Assembly: GCF_024508275.1 (NCBI RefSeq)
Contig: NZ_CP101989.1
Coordinates: 3,038,001 to 3,102,000 of the forward strand
DNA: 64,000 nucleotides
Direction of reading: 5' to 3'
Origin: Cellulomonas wangsupingiae
GTDB taxonomy: Bacteria; Actinomycetota; Actinomycetes; Actinomycetales; Cellulomonadaceae
The notes under the pieces were generated by a model. That model did not search any database. It had not been told where the DNA came from and saw nothing but the letters and a program-made list of their open reading frames with translations. Both the position numbers and the translations under genes were made by a program. Shown here piece by piece: positions 37,905 to 45,194 of this stretch (positions are counted from its first letter, which is position 1; each line of letters begins with the position of its first letter).

Positions 37905-38600
37905 TCACGACACCCCCCCGCCGACGCTGCGCGCCCGGTCGTGGAACGCCAGGATCTGCAGCTCGGAGGCCACGTCCACCGCCCGCACGTCCACGTGGGG
38001 CGGCACGCGCAGCGCGCAGGGGGCGAAGGTCAGCACCCCCACGACGCCGGCCGCGACGAGCTCGTCGCACACGCGCTGGGCGACGGCCGCCGGCGTCGTG
38101 AGCACCGCGATCGTCGCACCGGTGCGCGCGACGACCGCGGCCAGGTCGGCCGCCGGCTCGACCACGAGCCCCGCCACGGTGGTGCCCACGACCGCCGGGT
38201 CCGCGTCGACCAGCCCCACGAGGACGAACCCCCGCTCGGCGATGCCGGCGTAGTTCGCCAGCGCGTGCCCCAGGTTCCCCACGCCCACCAGCAGGACGCG
38301 GCGGACGTCCGCGAGCCCCAGCGCCACCGTGATCTGCTCGCGCAGGTGGCCCACGTCGTAGCCGACGCCGCGCCGACCGTAGGACCCGAGGAACGACAGG
38401 TCCTTGCGCAGCTGCGCGGGCGTCACACCGGCCCGGGCCGCGAGCTCGTCCGACGACGTCAGGACGGCGCCGTCCGCGGCCGTCTCCTCCAGCGCCCGCA
38501 GGTAGCCCGGGAGCCGGCCGACCGTCGCGTGCGGAACCGCCTGGGCCTCGCGCGCGGCACGCCGGACGCCGTCTCGTCCCGAGGTGCGCCGAACGCCCAC
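37905..38600 (-). CDS. rex: Redox-sensing transcriptional repressor Rex
   Basis: 231 residues. The N-terminal winged helix is ATVGRLPGYLRALEE, SSDELAARAGVTPAQLRKDL and SFLGSYGRRGVGYDVGHL. The Rossmann domain starts VLLVGVGNLGHALANY and binds NAD(H). GLVDADPAVVG has the acidic residue at the end of the second strand. Rex leaves DNA when NADH rises. GTG 38600 follows GGAGGG, giving a length like the Streptomyces protein. The frame extends to GTG 38651, which is less likely. The likely target in this window is the menJ-nuo operator. hemA, the usual neighbour, is absent. Confidence 0.9.
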   Translation of the reverse strand: MGVRRTSGRDGVRRAAREAQAVPHATVGRLPGYLRALEETAADGAVLTSSDELAARAGVTPAQLRKDLSFLGSYGRRGVGYDVGHLREQITVALGLADVRRVLLVGVGNLGHALANYAGIAERGFVLVGLVDADPAVVGTTVAGLVVEPAADLAAVVARTGATIAVLTTPAAVAQRVCDELVAAGVVGVLTFAPCALRVPPHVDVRAVDVASELQILAFHDRARSVGGGVS

Positions 38601-38654
38601 ACGACCCTCCGTACCCGCGTCACCGGGGACGGCCCCGGCGCCTGGTGTCACACG

Positions 38655-38933
38655 CTAGGGCCTGGCACCGCCCGCCGCGAGAGCCCGCCGCAGCCGGGTC
38701 TCGTCGATGCGCCAGTAGCCGCGCCGCACGCCGTCGACGTCGACGACGGGCACGAGGTCGCCCAGCTCGTCGGCCGGCAACCGGCCGTCCGGCGCCGGGA
38801 CGTCGACGTCGACCTCCGCCCACGTCGCCCCGACGTCCGCGCAGACCCGTTCCACGAGCGACCGCGCCTCGTCGCACAGGTGGCACCCGGCCCGTCCGTA
38901 GAGCACCACGCGGGGCGCCGTCGTCCGACTCAC
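38655..38933 (-). CDS. Glutaredoxin family protein (DUF836-like)
   Basis: 92 residues with the thioredoxin-type start VVLYGRAGCHLCDEARSLVE and redox Cys17-Cys20. VDVPAPDGRLPADELGDLVP leads into the cis-Pro region VPVVDVDGVRRGYWRIDE. It sits 54 bp upstream of rex on the same strand, a conserved actinobacterial pairing as I recall. GTG 38933 has TAGCGT exactly six bases upstream, so it is probably leaderless. Confidence 0.85.
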   Translation of the reverse strand: MSRTTAPRVVLYGRAGCHLCDEARSLVERVCADVGATWAEVDVDVPAPDGRLPADELGDLVPVVDVDGVRRGYWRIDETRLRRALAAGGARP

Positions 38934-38939
38934 GCCGCC

Positions 38940-38996
38940 ACGCTAACCCGCACGGGGGCGGACGGTCGCCCGGCGTGCGGCCGCGCTCGTTACAGT
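38940..38996. promoter_or_regulatory. Divergent leaderless promoters for glutaredoxin and the HAD gene
   Basis: TAGCGT on the minus strand (38945-38940) precedes GTG 38933, and TACAGT on the plus strand (38991-38996) precedes ATG 39003, each by exactly six bases. The glutaredoxin promoter may also drive rex. Confidence 0.65.
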
Positions 38997-39002
38997 GTCC
39001 GG

Positions 39003-39869
39003 ATGCACGCGGGCGACGGGACGGGCGACGACACCGTGGTCGCCGCCACGGTGGAGACACCGAGAGCACGGCTGGTGCCCGAGGGCACGCGCGTGGCGGC
39101 GTTCTTCGACGTGGACAACACGATCATCCGGGGGGCGAGCGCGTTCCACCTCGCCGTCGGCCTGTACCGCCGCGGGTTCTTCCGCAAGCACGACCTGCTG
39201 AAGTTCGCGTGGGAGCAGGCCCGCTACCGGGCCTTCGGCGAGAACCGCGAGCAGATCGACGACGTCCGCGCGCGGGCGCTGGACATCATGCGCGGGCACT
39301 CGGTCGCCGAGGTGACCGCGATCGCCGAGGACGTCTACGACGAGGTCCTCAGCCTGCGCATCTACCCCGGGACGCAGACCCTGCTCGACGCGCACCTCGC
39401 CGAGGGGCACGCCGTGTGGCTCGTGACGGCGACGCCGGTCGAGATCGGCGAGCTCATCGCGCGGCGCCTCGGTGCGAGCGGCGCGCTCGGCACCGTCGCG
39501 GAGCACCGGGACGGCTTCTACACCGGGCGCCTCGTCGGGGACCTGCTGCACGGCGAGGCCAAGGCGAGCGCGGTCCGTGCGCTCGCCGAGCGCGAGGGGT
39601 ACGACCTGGGCCTGTGCCACGCCTACGGCGACTCCACCAACGACGTGCCGATCCTGTCGACCGTCGGGCACCCGTGCGCGATCAACCCCGACGGGCGGCT
39701 GCGGCGTCACGCCGCCGAGGTCGGCTGGCCGGTGCGCGAGTTCCGCACGCGGCGCCGGCAGGCGCGCCGGGGCGTCAACGCCGCGAGCCTCGCCGGCGTC
39801 GTGTGGGCGCTCGCTGTGGTGGGCCGGTCCCTGCGCCGCTCGGTGCTCCGCCGGACGGAGGGCCGATGA
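39003..39869 (+). CDS. HAD-IB family hydrolase (SerB-like phosphatase)
   Basis: 288 residues. Motif I is AAFFDVDNTIIRGASAFHLA, with the nucleophile Asp36 and the acid Asp38. Motif II is VWLVTATPVEIGELI. Motif III is the lysine in LLHGEAKASAVRAL, and motif IV is HAYGDSTNDVPILSTVG. The cap is helical, as in HAD-IB. A hydrophobic stretch near the C-terminus (NAASLAGVVWALAVVGRSL) may touch the membrane. Related proteins include mycobacterial SerB1, but phosphoserine specificity is not shown here. The stop overlaps the next start. Confidence 0.88.
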   Translation: MHAGDGTGDDTVVAATVETPRARLVPEGTRVAAFFDVDNTIIRGASAFHLAVGLYRRGFFRKHDLLKFAWEQARYRAFGENREQIDDVRARALDIMRGHSVAEVTAIAEDVYDEVLSLRIYPGTQTLLDAHLAEGHAVWLVTATPVEIGELIARRLGASGALGTVAEHRDGFYTGRLVGDLLHGEAKASAVRALAEREGYDLGLCHAYGDSTNDVPILSTVGHPCAINPDGRLRRHAAEVGWPVREFRTRRRQARRGVNAASLAGVVWALAVVGRSLRRSVLRRTEGR

Positions 39870-40411
39870 CCGCGGTGACCGACTGGGCCGTGCGCACCGC
39901 CACCCCCCAGGACGCGCCCGCGCTCGCCGCGCTCGCCGCCGTCACGTTCCCCCTCGCGTGCCCGCCGGGGTCGACGGCCGGCGACCAGCAGGCGTTCGTC
40001 GACGAGCACCTGACCGCACCGCGGTTCGCGCAGCACGCGTCCGACCCCGCCCGCGTCGTCCTCGTCGCGTGCGCACCCGACGGGACGCTGCTCGGCTACA
40101 CCCTGCTGGTCGCGGGCGAGCCGGCCGACGACGACACCCGCGCGGCGGTCCACATCCGCCCCACGGTCGAGCTGTCGAAGTGCTACGTGCACCCCGACCA
40201 CCACGGCGCGGGCGTCGCGTCCGCGCTGCTGCGCGCGTCCTTCGACCACGCGCGTGCCCTCGGGGGCGCCGGCATCTGGCTGGGGGTGAACCAGCAGAAC
40301 GCGCGTGCGCAGGCGTTCTACGCGCGCGAGGGGTTCGCCGTCGTGGGCGCCCGGCACTTCGTCGTGGGTGCCCGGGTCGAGGACGACCACGTGCTGGAGC
40401 GCCCGCTCTGA
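39866..40411 (+). CDS. GNAT family N-acetyltransferase
   Basis: 181 residues with one GNAT fold. VELSKCYVHPDHHGAGVASA carries the acetyl-CoA pyrophosphate motif (HHGAGVAS). IWLGVNQQNARAQAFYAREG is motif B. The acceptor is unknown. ATG 39866 overlaps the HAD stop (ATGA), so the two are co-translated. This gene and the alpha-galactosidase converge. Confidence 0.88.
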   Translation: MTAVTDWAVRTATPQDAPALAALAAVTFPLACPPGSTAGDQQAFVDEHLTAPRFAQHASDPARVVLVACAPDGTLLGYTLLVAGEPADDDTRAAVHIRPTVELSKCYVHPDHHGAGVASALLRASFDHARALGGAGIWLGVNQQNARAQAFYAREGFAVVGARHFVVGARVEDDHVLERPL

Positions 40412-40445
40412 CGCACCCGTCGGCGCGAGCGACCGGGTGGCCGGG

Positions 40446-41774
40446 TCACCGGGGGCGGTGCAGCTCGACCCAGCGCACGCCGTGCGCCGGGACGGTGACG
40501 TCGAGCCAGCCGTGCGGCTCGCCGGCAGCGGCGACGGGGTGCAGCGCGTCGCCGGACCACAGGTCGCGCACCTGCCAGGGGCCGCGGGCGTCGTCGTCCC
40601 CGAGGAGCGAGGACAGGGGCAGCCGCTCCGCGCGTGGCCGCTCACCGGTCCAGAACACCGCCGCGTAGCGGCCGTCCGAGCCGTCGCCGGCGCGCGCAGC
40701 CCACACGATCACCTCGCCGGCGTCCAGGTCGTGGCCGGCGGGCTCGCGCAGCAGCTCGCGGCCGTCCACGCCGGTGCGCAGGACGTGGCCGACGGCAGGC
40801 GTCGTCAGCAGCCCGATGGTCGCGGGGTCGGTCGTCGGCAGGTCCCCGCCCATCATGAGCGGCGAGCGGGCCATGACCCACAACGTCAGCAGGGTGCGCT
40901 GCTCGTCGGGCGTCAGCCTGCTGGAGCGGTCCTCCCCCCGCTCGGCCCGGATGCCGATGCGCCCGAGCGGGAGCATGTCGGCGTCCGCCCAGCCGCCGGG
41001 CCGCTGGTGCGGCGCCCAGCGCGCGAGGCGCGCGAAGTTCGCGTGCACGTCCTCCCAGCGGTCCCACAGGTCGTCGCACACGCGCCACATCTGGGCGTGC
41101 TCGCGCAGCACGGGCAGGTGCTCGGTCGACAGGCGGGTGCCGGGTGACAGCGACAGGACGATGTCGCGCCCCGAGCGGGCGATCGCGGTGCCCCAGGCGC
41201 GGACGGCGTCGGCGTGGAACGGGGCGAGCATGTCGTCGACCTTCACGAGGTCGACGCCCCAGGACGCGAGCTGGGCCACGAGGCCGTCGAGCCAGTCCTG
41301 CGCACCCGGGTGGGTGTGGTCCAGGCCGACCATGTGCCCGTTCCACGGGCACGTCGAGGTGGGGTCCGCGACGTCCGCGGTGGTCCAGCCGCCGTCACCG
41401 GGCACCGGCAGCGCGGCGGCGACGGCACGGCGTGGTACCCCGCGCAGCACGTGCACGCCGAACCGCAGCCCCAGGGCGTGGACCTGCGCGGCGAGCGTGC
41501 GGAAGCCCGTGCCGTCGGCGGCGGACGGGAAGCGCCCGGGCGCCGGCTGGGGGTAGCCGTGCGCGTCGAGCACGAGCGCGGCGTCCTGGACGTAGCCGTG
41601 CGGGCGCGCGTCGGGGTCCGCCCAGTCGATGTCGACGACCACGGTGTCCCACCCGTGGGGCGCCAGGTGCTCGGCGAGGAACCGCGCGTTGGCCAGCACC
41701 TCGGCCTCGGTGACCGTCGTGCCGTAGCAGTCCCAGCTGTTCCACCCCATGGGTGGGGTGTGCGCCCACGTCAT
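40446..41774 (-). CDS. GH27 alpha-galactosidase (intracellular)
   Basis: 442-residue clan D glycosidase. TPPMGWNSWDCYGTTVTEAE is the family opening. VVVDIDWADPDARPHGY and LHVLRGVPRRAV-type loops follow. LASWGVDLVKVDDMLAPFHA has the likely nucleophile aspartate, and MWRVCDDLWDRWEDV the likely acid/base aspartate. The C-terminal ~85 residues form the usual beta-sandwich. No signal peptide, so it acts on imported oligosaccharides. ATG 41774 lies behind GGGAGAAG. A LacI-type operator overlaps its promoter, pointing to control by the adjacent regulator. Confidence 0.88.
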   Translation of the reverse strand: MTWAHTPPMGWNSWDCYGTTVTEAEVLANARFLAEHLAPHGWDTVVVDIDWADPDARPHGYVQDAALVLDAHGYPQPAPGRFPSAADGTGFRTLAAQVHALGLRFGVHVLRGVPRRAVAAALPVPGDGGWTTADVADPTSTCPWNGHMVGLDHTHPGAQDWLDGLVAQLASWGVDLVKVDDMLAPFHADAVRAWGTAIARSGRDIVLSLSPGTRLSTEHLPVLREHAQMWRVCDDLWDRWEDVHANFARLARWAPHQRPGGWADADMLPLGRIGIRAERGEDRSSRLTPDEQRTLLTLWVMARSPLMMGGDLPTTDPATIGLLTTPAVGHVLRTGVDGRELLREPAGHDLDAGEVIVWAARAGDGSDGRYAAVFWTGERPRAERLPLSSLLGDDDARGPWQVRDLWSGDALHPVAAAGEPHGWLDVTVPAHGVRWVELHRPR

Positions 41775-41795
41775 CGTCGCGCTTCTCCCATCGAT

Positions 41796-41828
41796 CTACA
41801 TCGTTGTAGGGCACACCCTGCACGACAA
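41796..41828 (-). promoter_or_regulatory. Alpha-galactosidase promoter with LacI-type operator
   Basis: The operator CTACATCGTTGTAG (41796-41809) is a near-palindrome with a central CG. On the minus strand TTGTCG (41828-41823), a 17-base spacer and AACGAT (41805-41800) form a plausible promoter, so the operator covers the -10. The same core recurs upstream of the lacI gene at 43062-43074. Confidence 0.6.
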
Positions 41829-41936
41829 CCGCGAGCCCGTCAACGAGGCTCGTGCGGCTCGACGCGACCTGGGCGACAGCCCGCCGACTCCGGCGTGCGG
41901 TGCGCGCTCGGACGGCTCGATGCGACGCGGGTGTCG

Positions 41937-42983
41937 TCAGGCGGGTGCGGCGTCGCCCAGCGTCGACTGGCGCGCCACCACCGAGAAGTCCGCCACGACC
42001 TGGCGGAACGGCCGGTCGTCGTCGCGGTTCTCGATGCGCGCGAGCAGCAGGTCGACGGCGGTGGCCGCGATCTGCTCGCGCCCCGGGTGCACGGTGGACA
42101 GCGTGGGCGAGGAGTACGCCGTCTCCTCGATGTCGTCGAACCCGATGACCGCGACCTGCCCGGGCACGTCGACGCGCCGCAGGTGCAGCGTGTGCAGCGC
42201 TCCCAGCGCGAGGGCGTCGTTGAGGCCGAACACCGCGTCGATGCCGAGGTCGGCGTCCAGGAGGCGCGCCATCGTGTCGGCGCCGGTCGCCCGGTGCCAG
42301 GGGCCGGCCCCGCCGACCAGGGCGGGGTCGAAGGGCAGGCCGTTCTCCTCGAGCGCGGCGACGTACCCCTGCAGGCGCAGCGACGCCGAGCCGACCGTCT
42401 CGCCCTCGTGCGCGCCGACGACGGCGATGCGCCGCCGTCCCAGGTCGAGCAGGTGCTGGGTCGCGGCCTTGGCTGCCTCGACGTTGCTCATGGTCACGTG
42501 GTCGGCCGGCCCGCCGAAGATGCGCTCGCCGAGCAGCACCATCGGGTAGCCGACGCCCTCGAGCTCGTGCACGTCGTCCGGGCCGAGGGCCAGCGGGGAG
42601 TAGATGAGGCCGTCGGTGAGCTGCCGGCGCTGGCCGCGCAGGACCTCGAGCTCGCGCTCGCGCACGGACCCGGTCTGCTCGATCAGCACGGTGAGCCCGC
42701 GGTCCTCGGCCGCACGGATGACGGAGTCCGCCAGCTCGGCGAAGTAGGGCAGCCTCAGCTCGGGGACGGCCAGGCCGATGAGTCCCGTGCGACCCCGCCG
42801 CAGGTTCCGCGCGGTCACGTTCAGCTGGTAGCCCAGCTCGGCGATGGCCTGCTCGACCTTCTCGCGGGTGGACTCGCGGATGTACGGGTACCCGTTGACG
42901 ACGTTCGACACCGTCTTGATGGACACCCCTGCACGCGCGGCGACCTCGTGCATGGTCACCGCGCCGCTGCGTCGTCGGTTCAC
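41937..42983 (-). CDS. LacI-family regulator, probably of alpha-galactoside use
   Basis: 348 residues. The N-terminal helix-turn-helix VTMHEVAARAGVSIKTVSNV and hinge helix (NVTARNLRRGRTGLIGLAV) are typical. The sugar-binding domain shows VGYPMVLLGERIFGG, GLNDALALGALHTL and VAVIGFDDIEETAYSSPTLS. GTG 42983 has GAGGA seven bases upstream and places the HTH at residues 9-31. An extension to 43100 would cross the operator and is unlikely. It sits upstream of the alpha-galactosidase on the same strand and shares an operator motif with it. Confidence 0.87.
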   Translation of the reverse strand: MNRRRSGAVTMHEVAARAGVSIKTVSNVVNGYPYIRESTREKVEQAIAELGYQLNVTARNLRRGRTGLIGLAVPELRLPYFAELADSVIRAAEDRGLTVLIEQTGSVRERELEVLRGQRRQLTDGLIYSPLALGPDDVHELEGVGYPMVLLGERIFGGPADHVTMSNVEAAKAATQHLLDLGRRRIAVVGAHEGETVGSASLRLQGYVAALEENGLPFDPALVGGAGPWHRATGADTMARLLDADLGIDAVFGLNDALALGALHTLHLRRVDVPGQVAVIGFDDIEETAYSSPTLSTVHPGREQIAATAVDLLLARIENRDDDRPFRQVVADFSVVARQSTLGDAAPA

Positions 42984-43061
42984 CGTGCGTCCTCGTCTCG
43001 TCGCGACCAGGCCGTGCGTCGGGCTGCCCGCCCGCGGACCGCGTGGCAGACGACGCCACCG

Positions 43062-43074
43062 TACATCGTTGTAG
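43062..43074. promoter_or_regulatory. Second copy of the LacI-type operator, before lacI
   Basis: TACATCGTTGTAG is identical to 13 of the 14 bases of the alpha-galactosidase operator and lies about 80 bp before the lacI start, implying autoregulation. Confidence 0.6.
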
Positions 43075-43102
43075 ATGCCGTCGGCCACGTCCGGGCACAC
43101 GT

Positions 43103-43128
43103 CGGGCCCGGTCGTCCGACCGGGCCCG
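43103..43128. terminator. Hairpin after the bS22 gene
   Basis: CGGGCCCGGTCG and CGACCGGGCCCG pair perfectly over 12 bp with a two-base nominal turn, 32 bp beyond the bS22 stop. Confidence 0.7.
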
Positions 43129-43160
43129 GGGTGCCTGCGCGCCGACGAGCGGCGCTCAGC

Positions 43161-43259
43161 TCACTTCTTGTTGCGGCGCTGGTGGCGCGTCTTGCGCAGC
43201 AGCTTGCGGTGCTTCTTCTTCGCCATGCGCTTGCGACGCTTCTTGATGACGGAGCCCAT
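43161..43259 (-). CDS. Ribosomal protein bS22 (AURKAIP1/COX24 domain), 32 residues
   Basis: Tiny, extremely basic protein: MGSVIKKRRKRMAKKKHRK followed by LLRKTRHQRRNKK. It matches the actinobacterial AURKAIP1/COX24 peptide now known as a small-subunit ribosomal protein in mycobacteria. ATG 43259 has GAGGA six bases upstream, and the frame ends in TGA. In mycobacteria the same gene sits beside an excisionase-like HTH gene and proC, as it does here in part. The short length is normal for the family. Confidence 0.9.
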   Translation of the reverse strand: MGSVIKKRRKRMAKKKHRKLLRKTRHQRRNKK

Positions 43260-43440
43260 GCGGTCCTCACTCGTGTCCGGTCACGGCCCGCCCGGGCCGC
43301 GAATGGTGGTCGATCGACGCGCGGTGCGCATCGGGCCGAGCCGAATCACCCACGCACGCAGAAGTCCGAGCACCCACCTTACGGGATCGTCGGACGCGAC
43401 CGCGAACCGCGACGCCACCTCGGGCCGCGGGGTGCGGCGC

Positions 43441-43677
43441 TCAGGAGCTGCGGCGCTCCTCGTGGGACGTGTCCCGCTCCACGGTCGCCGACGAGCGCAG
43501 GTAGGCGTCGAGCGCGTCCTGCGGCACCCGGAACGACCTCCCGACCCGCACCGCGGGCAGCTCCCCCGCGTGCACCAGCCGGTACACGGTCATCCGCGAG
43601 ACACGCATGAGGTCCGCGACCTCGACGACCGTGAGGAACCGCACGCGGCCCTGCGGCCCGCCCTGCTCCTCGCCCAT
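43441..43677 (-). CDS. Excisionase-type helix-turn-helix protein
   Basis: 78 residues with a MerR/Xis-like fold: FLTVVEVADLMRVSRMTVYR (helix-turn-helix), LVHAGELPAVRVGRSFRVPQ (wing) and DALDAYLRSS. Flanks are short and charged. It is a cellular regulator, not a phage excisionase, given its conserved place next to bS22 and acuC. Targets unknown. ATG 43677 lies behind GAAAGG. A likely TACTGT -10 is about 70 bases upstream. Confidence 0.85.
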   Translation of the reverse strand: MGEEQGGPQGRVRFLTVVEVADLMRVSRMTVYRLVHAGELPAVRVGRSFRVPQDALDAYLRSSATVERDTSHEERRSS

Positions 43678-43744
43678 GATCCGGCCTTTCCGATGGCCGG
43701 GGCGCGCCGGCGTCGCGCACCCGACGTGCCGGGTGCTCCGGACA

Positions 43745-43773
43745 ACAGTAGTGGCGCCTGTGACGGGTGGGAA
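43745..43773 (-). promoter_or_regulatory. Possible promoter of the HTH-bS22 pair
   Basis: TTCCCA (43773-43768), 17 bases, TACTGT (43750-43745) on the minus strand. The -10 is good; the -35 is weak. Confidence 0.4.
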
Positions 43774-43820
43774 AGGGGAGACACCCGCCCGGCCCACGGA
43801 GCACGCCCCCGGCCCGCCGC

Positions 43821-45041
43821 TCAGTCGAGGTCCGGGTCCAGGCCCAGGGACGGGAAGACCGCGCCCCGCGTCGCCCGGACCGCACGGTCGACGTCGTCCG
43901 CGGGGTCGTACCCGCCCGACCACGGCCGGAACGTCGCCGGGTCGTGGTCGGTCATCTCGGGGACCGCCGCGTGGCCGTACCGGAGCCGCACGACGTCCAG
44001 CCACACCTGGGGCACGGGCGTCAGCGGATCGACCGGGCGGTGCGCCGCGATGCCGATCAGGTGCGACCACGTGCGCGGGACGACGTCGAGCGTCGCGTAC
44101 CCGCCGCCGCCGAGCGCGACCCAGCGCCCGCCGCAGACCTCGTGGGCGAGGTCGTGCAGCAGCGACGCCGCGACCCGCTGACCGTCCACCGACACCCGCA
44201 GCGTCGCCAGCGGGTCCATGCGGTGCGTGTCGCACCCGTGCTGGGTGACGAGCACGTCGGGCTCGAACTCCCGGACCACGGCCGGCACGACCGCGTCGAT
44301 CGCGCGCAGCCAGCCCGCGTCCCCCGTGCGCGACGGCAGCGCGACGTTGACGGCCGTCCCGTCGGCGCGCGGGCCACCCGTCTCGGTCGGGTACCCGGTG
44401 CCGGGGAACAGCGCGTGGCCGGTCTCGTGCACCGACACGGTCAGGACGCGCGGGTCGTCCCAGAACACCGCCTGCACCCCGTCCCCGTGGTGCGCGTCCA
44501 CGTCCACGTACGCCACCCGGCGGGCGCCCTGCTCGAGGAGCGCGCGGATCGCCACCGCGGCGTCGTTGTACACGCAGAACCCCGACGCGGCGTCCGGCCG
44601 CGCGTGGTGCATCCCGCCTCCCACGTTCACGGCGTGCTCCGCGCGGCCCTCCCAGACGGCCAGGGCCGCGTCGAGCGTGGCCCCCACGATGCGGGCCGCC
44701 GCGTCGTGCATCTGCGGGAACAACGGGTCGTCGCGCGTGCCCAGCCCCCGCACCAGGTCGGGCACGCCGTGCTCGGCGGCCGCGTGGACGGCGTCGACGT
44801 ACGCCGGGTCGTGCACCGTGGCGAGGACCGCGTCCGACGCGGGGTCGGCCCCGACCACCTCCACGCCGTCGCCCTCCAGCAGCCCCAGCTGGGCCGCGAG
44901 GGCGATCGTCAGGTCGATCCGGTCGGACGTCATGGGGTGGCCGAACCCGAAGTCGTACGCGAGCAGCTCCGTCGACCACACGACCCGCAGGGTCGGCCGC
45001 TCGCCGTCACGCACGGCGCGGTGGGCGTCGGTGGCCGTCAT
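43821..45041 (-). CDS. acuC: AcuC-type protein deacetylase
   Basis: Class I histone-deacetylase fold, 406 residues. GGGMHHARPDAASGFCVYND holds the active-site histidine pair. RVAYVDVDAHHGDGVQAVFW and VTQHGCDTHRMDPLATL provide the zinc-binding Asp/His and Asp. LALGGGGYATLDVVPRTW-type glycines line the pocket. In Bacillus AcuC deacetylates acetyl-CoA synthetase; the target here is unproven. ATG 45041 has GACGGT six bases upstream, perhaps a leaderless promoter. It is divergent from the potassium transporter across a long palindrome. Confidence 0.9.
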   Translation of the reverse strand: MTATDAHRAVRDGERPTLRVVWSTELLAYDFGFGHPMTSDRIDLTIALAAQLGLLEGDGVEVVGADPASDAVLATVHDPAYVDAVHAAAEHGVPDLVRGLGTRDDPLFPQMHDAAARIVGATLDAALAVWEGRAEHAVNVGGGMHHARPDAASGFCVYNDAAVAIRALLEQGARRVAYVDVDAHHGDGVQAVFWDDPRVLTVSVHETGHALFPGTGYPTETGGPRADGTAVNVALPSRTGDAGWLRAIDAVVPAVVREFEPDVLVTQHGCDTHRMDPLATLRVSVDGQRVAASLLHDLAHEVCGGRWVALGGGGYATLDVVPRTWSHLIGIAAHRPVDPLTPVPQVWLDVVRLRYGHAAVPEMTDHDPATFRPWSGGYDPADDVDRAVRATRGAVFPSLGLDPDLD

Positions 45042-45047
45042 GGGATC

Positions 45048-45053
45048 ACCGTC
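45048..45053 (-). promoter_or_regulatory. Possible -10 element of acuC
   Basis: GACGGT, six bases before ATG 45041. It belongs to the weaker GAnnnT group in this window. Confidence 0.3.
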
Positions 45054-45124
45054 CCATCGCGCCGCCGCACGTGTCGAGGTGAGACGTGCGCGGCCCGCCG
45101 CGCGTCACCCCGGTGCCGCCCCTA

Positions 45125-45142
45125 CCGACGCGTACGCGTCGG
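45125..45142. promoter_or_regulatory. Perfect 18-bp palindrome between acuC and ktrB
   Basis: CCGACGCGTACGCGTCGG reads the same on both strands. Outer bases GTGCCG and CGGCAC extend the symmetry. It lies in the 153-bp divergent gap, about 50 bp before the potassium-transporter start. It could be an operator or an RNA stem. Confidence 0.55.
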
Positions 45143-45194
45143 CGGCACGTGCCAGAGTGTGCCTGTCGGCACGACGTGAGCAGCGGGAGGTGTG

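Noticed and set aside
38943..39710. Antisense frame across the HAD gene
   Set aside because: Its low-complexity composition and lack of any family feature mark it as a shadow of the HAD gene.
42984..43100. Longer LacI start at 43100
   Set aside because: It would place the LacI operator inside the coding region. The inner GTG has a GAGGA site and puts the HTH at the normal distance.
43441..43677. HTH gene as a phage excisionase
   Set aside because: No integrase or att-like repeat is near, and the gene is in a conserved cellular neighbourhood with bS22 and acuC.
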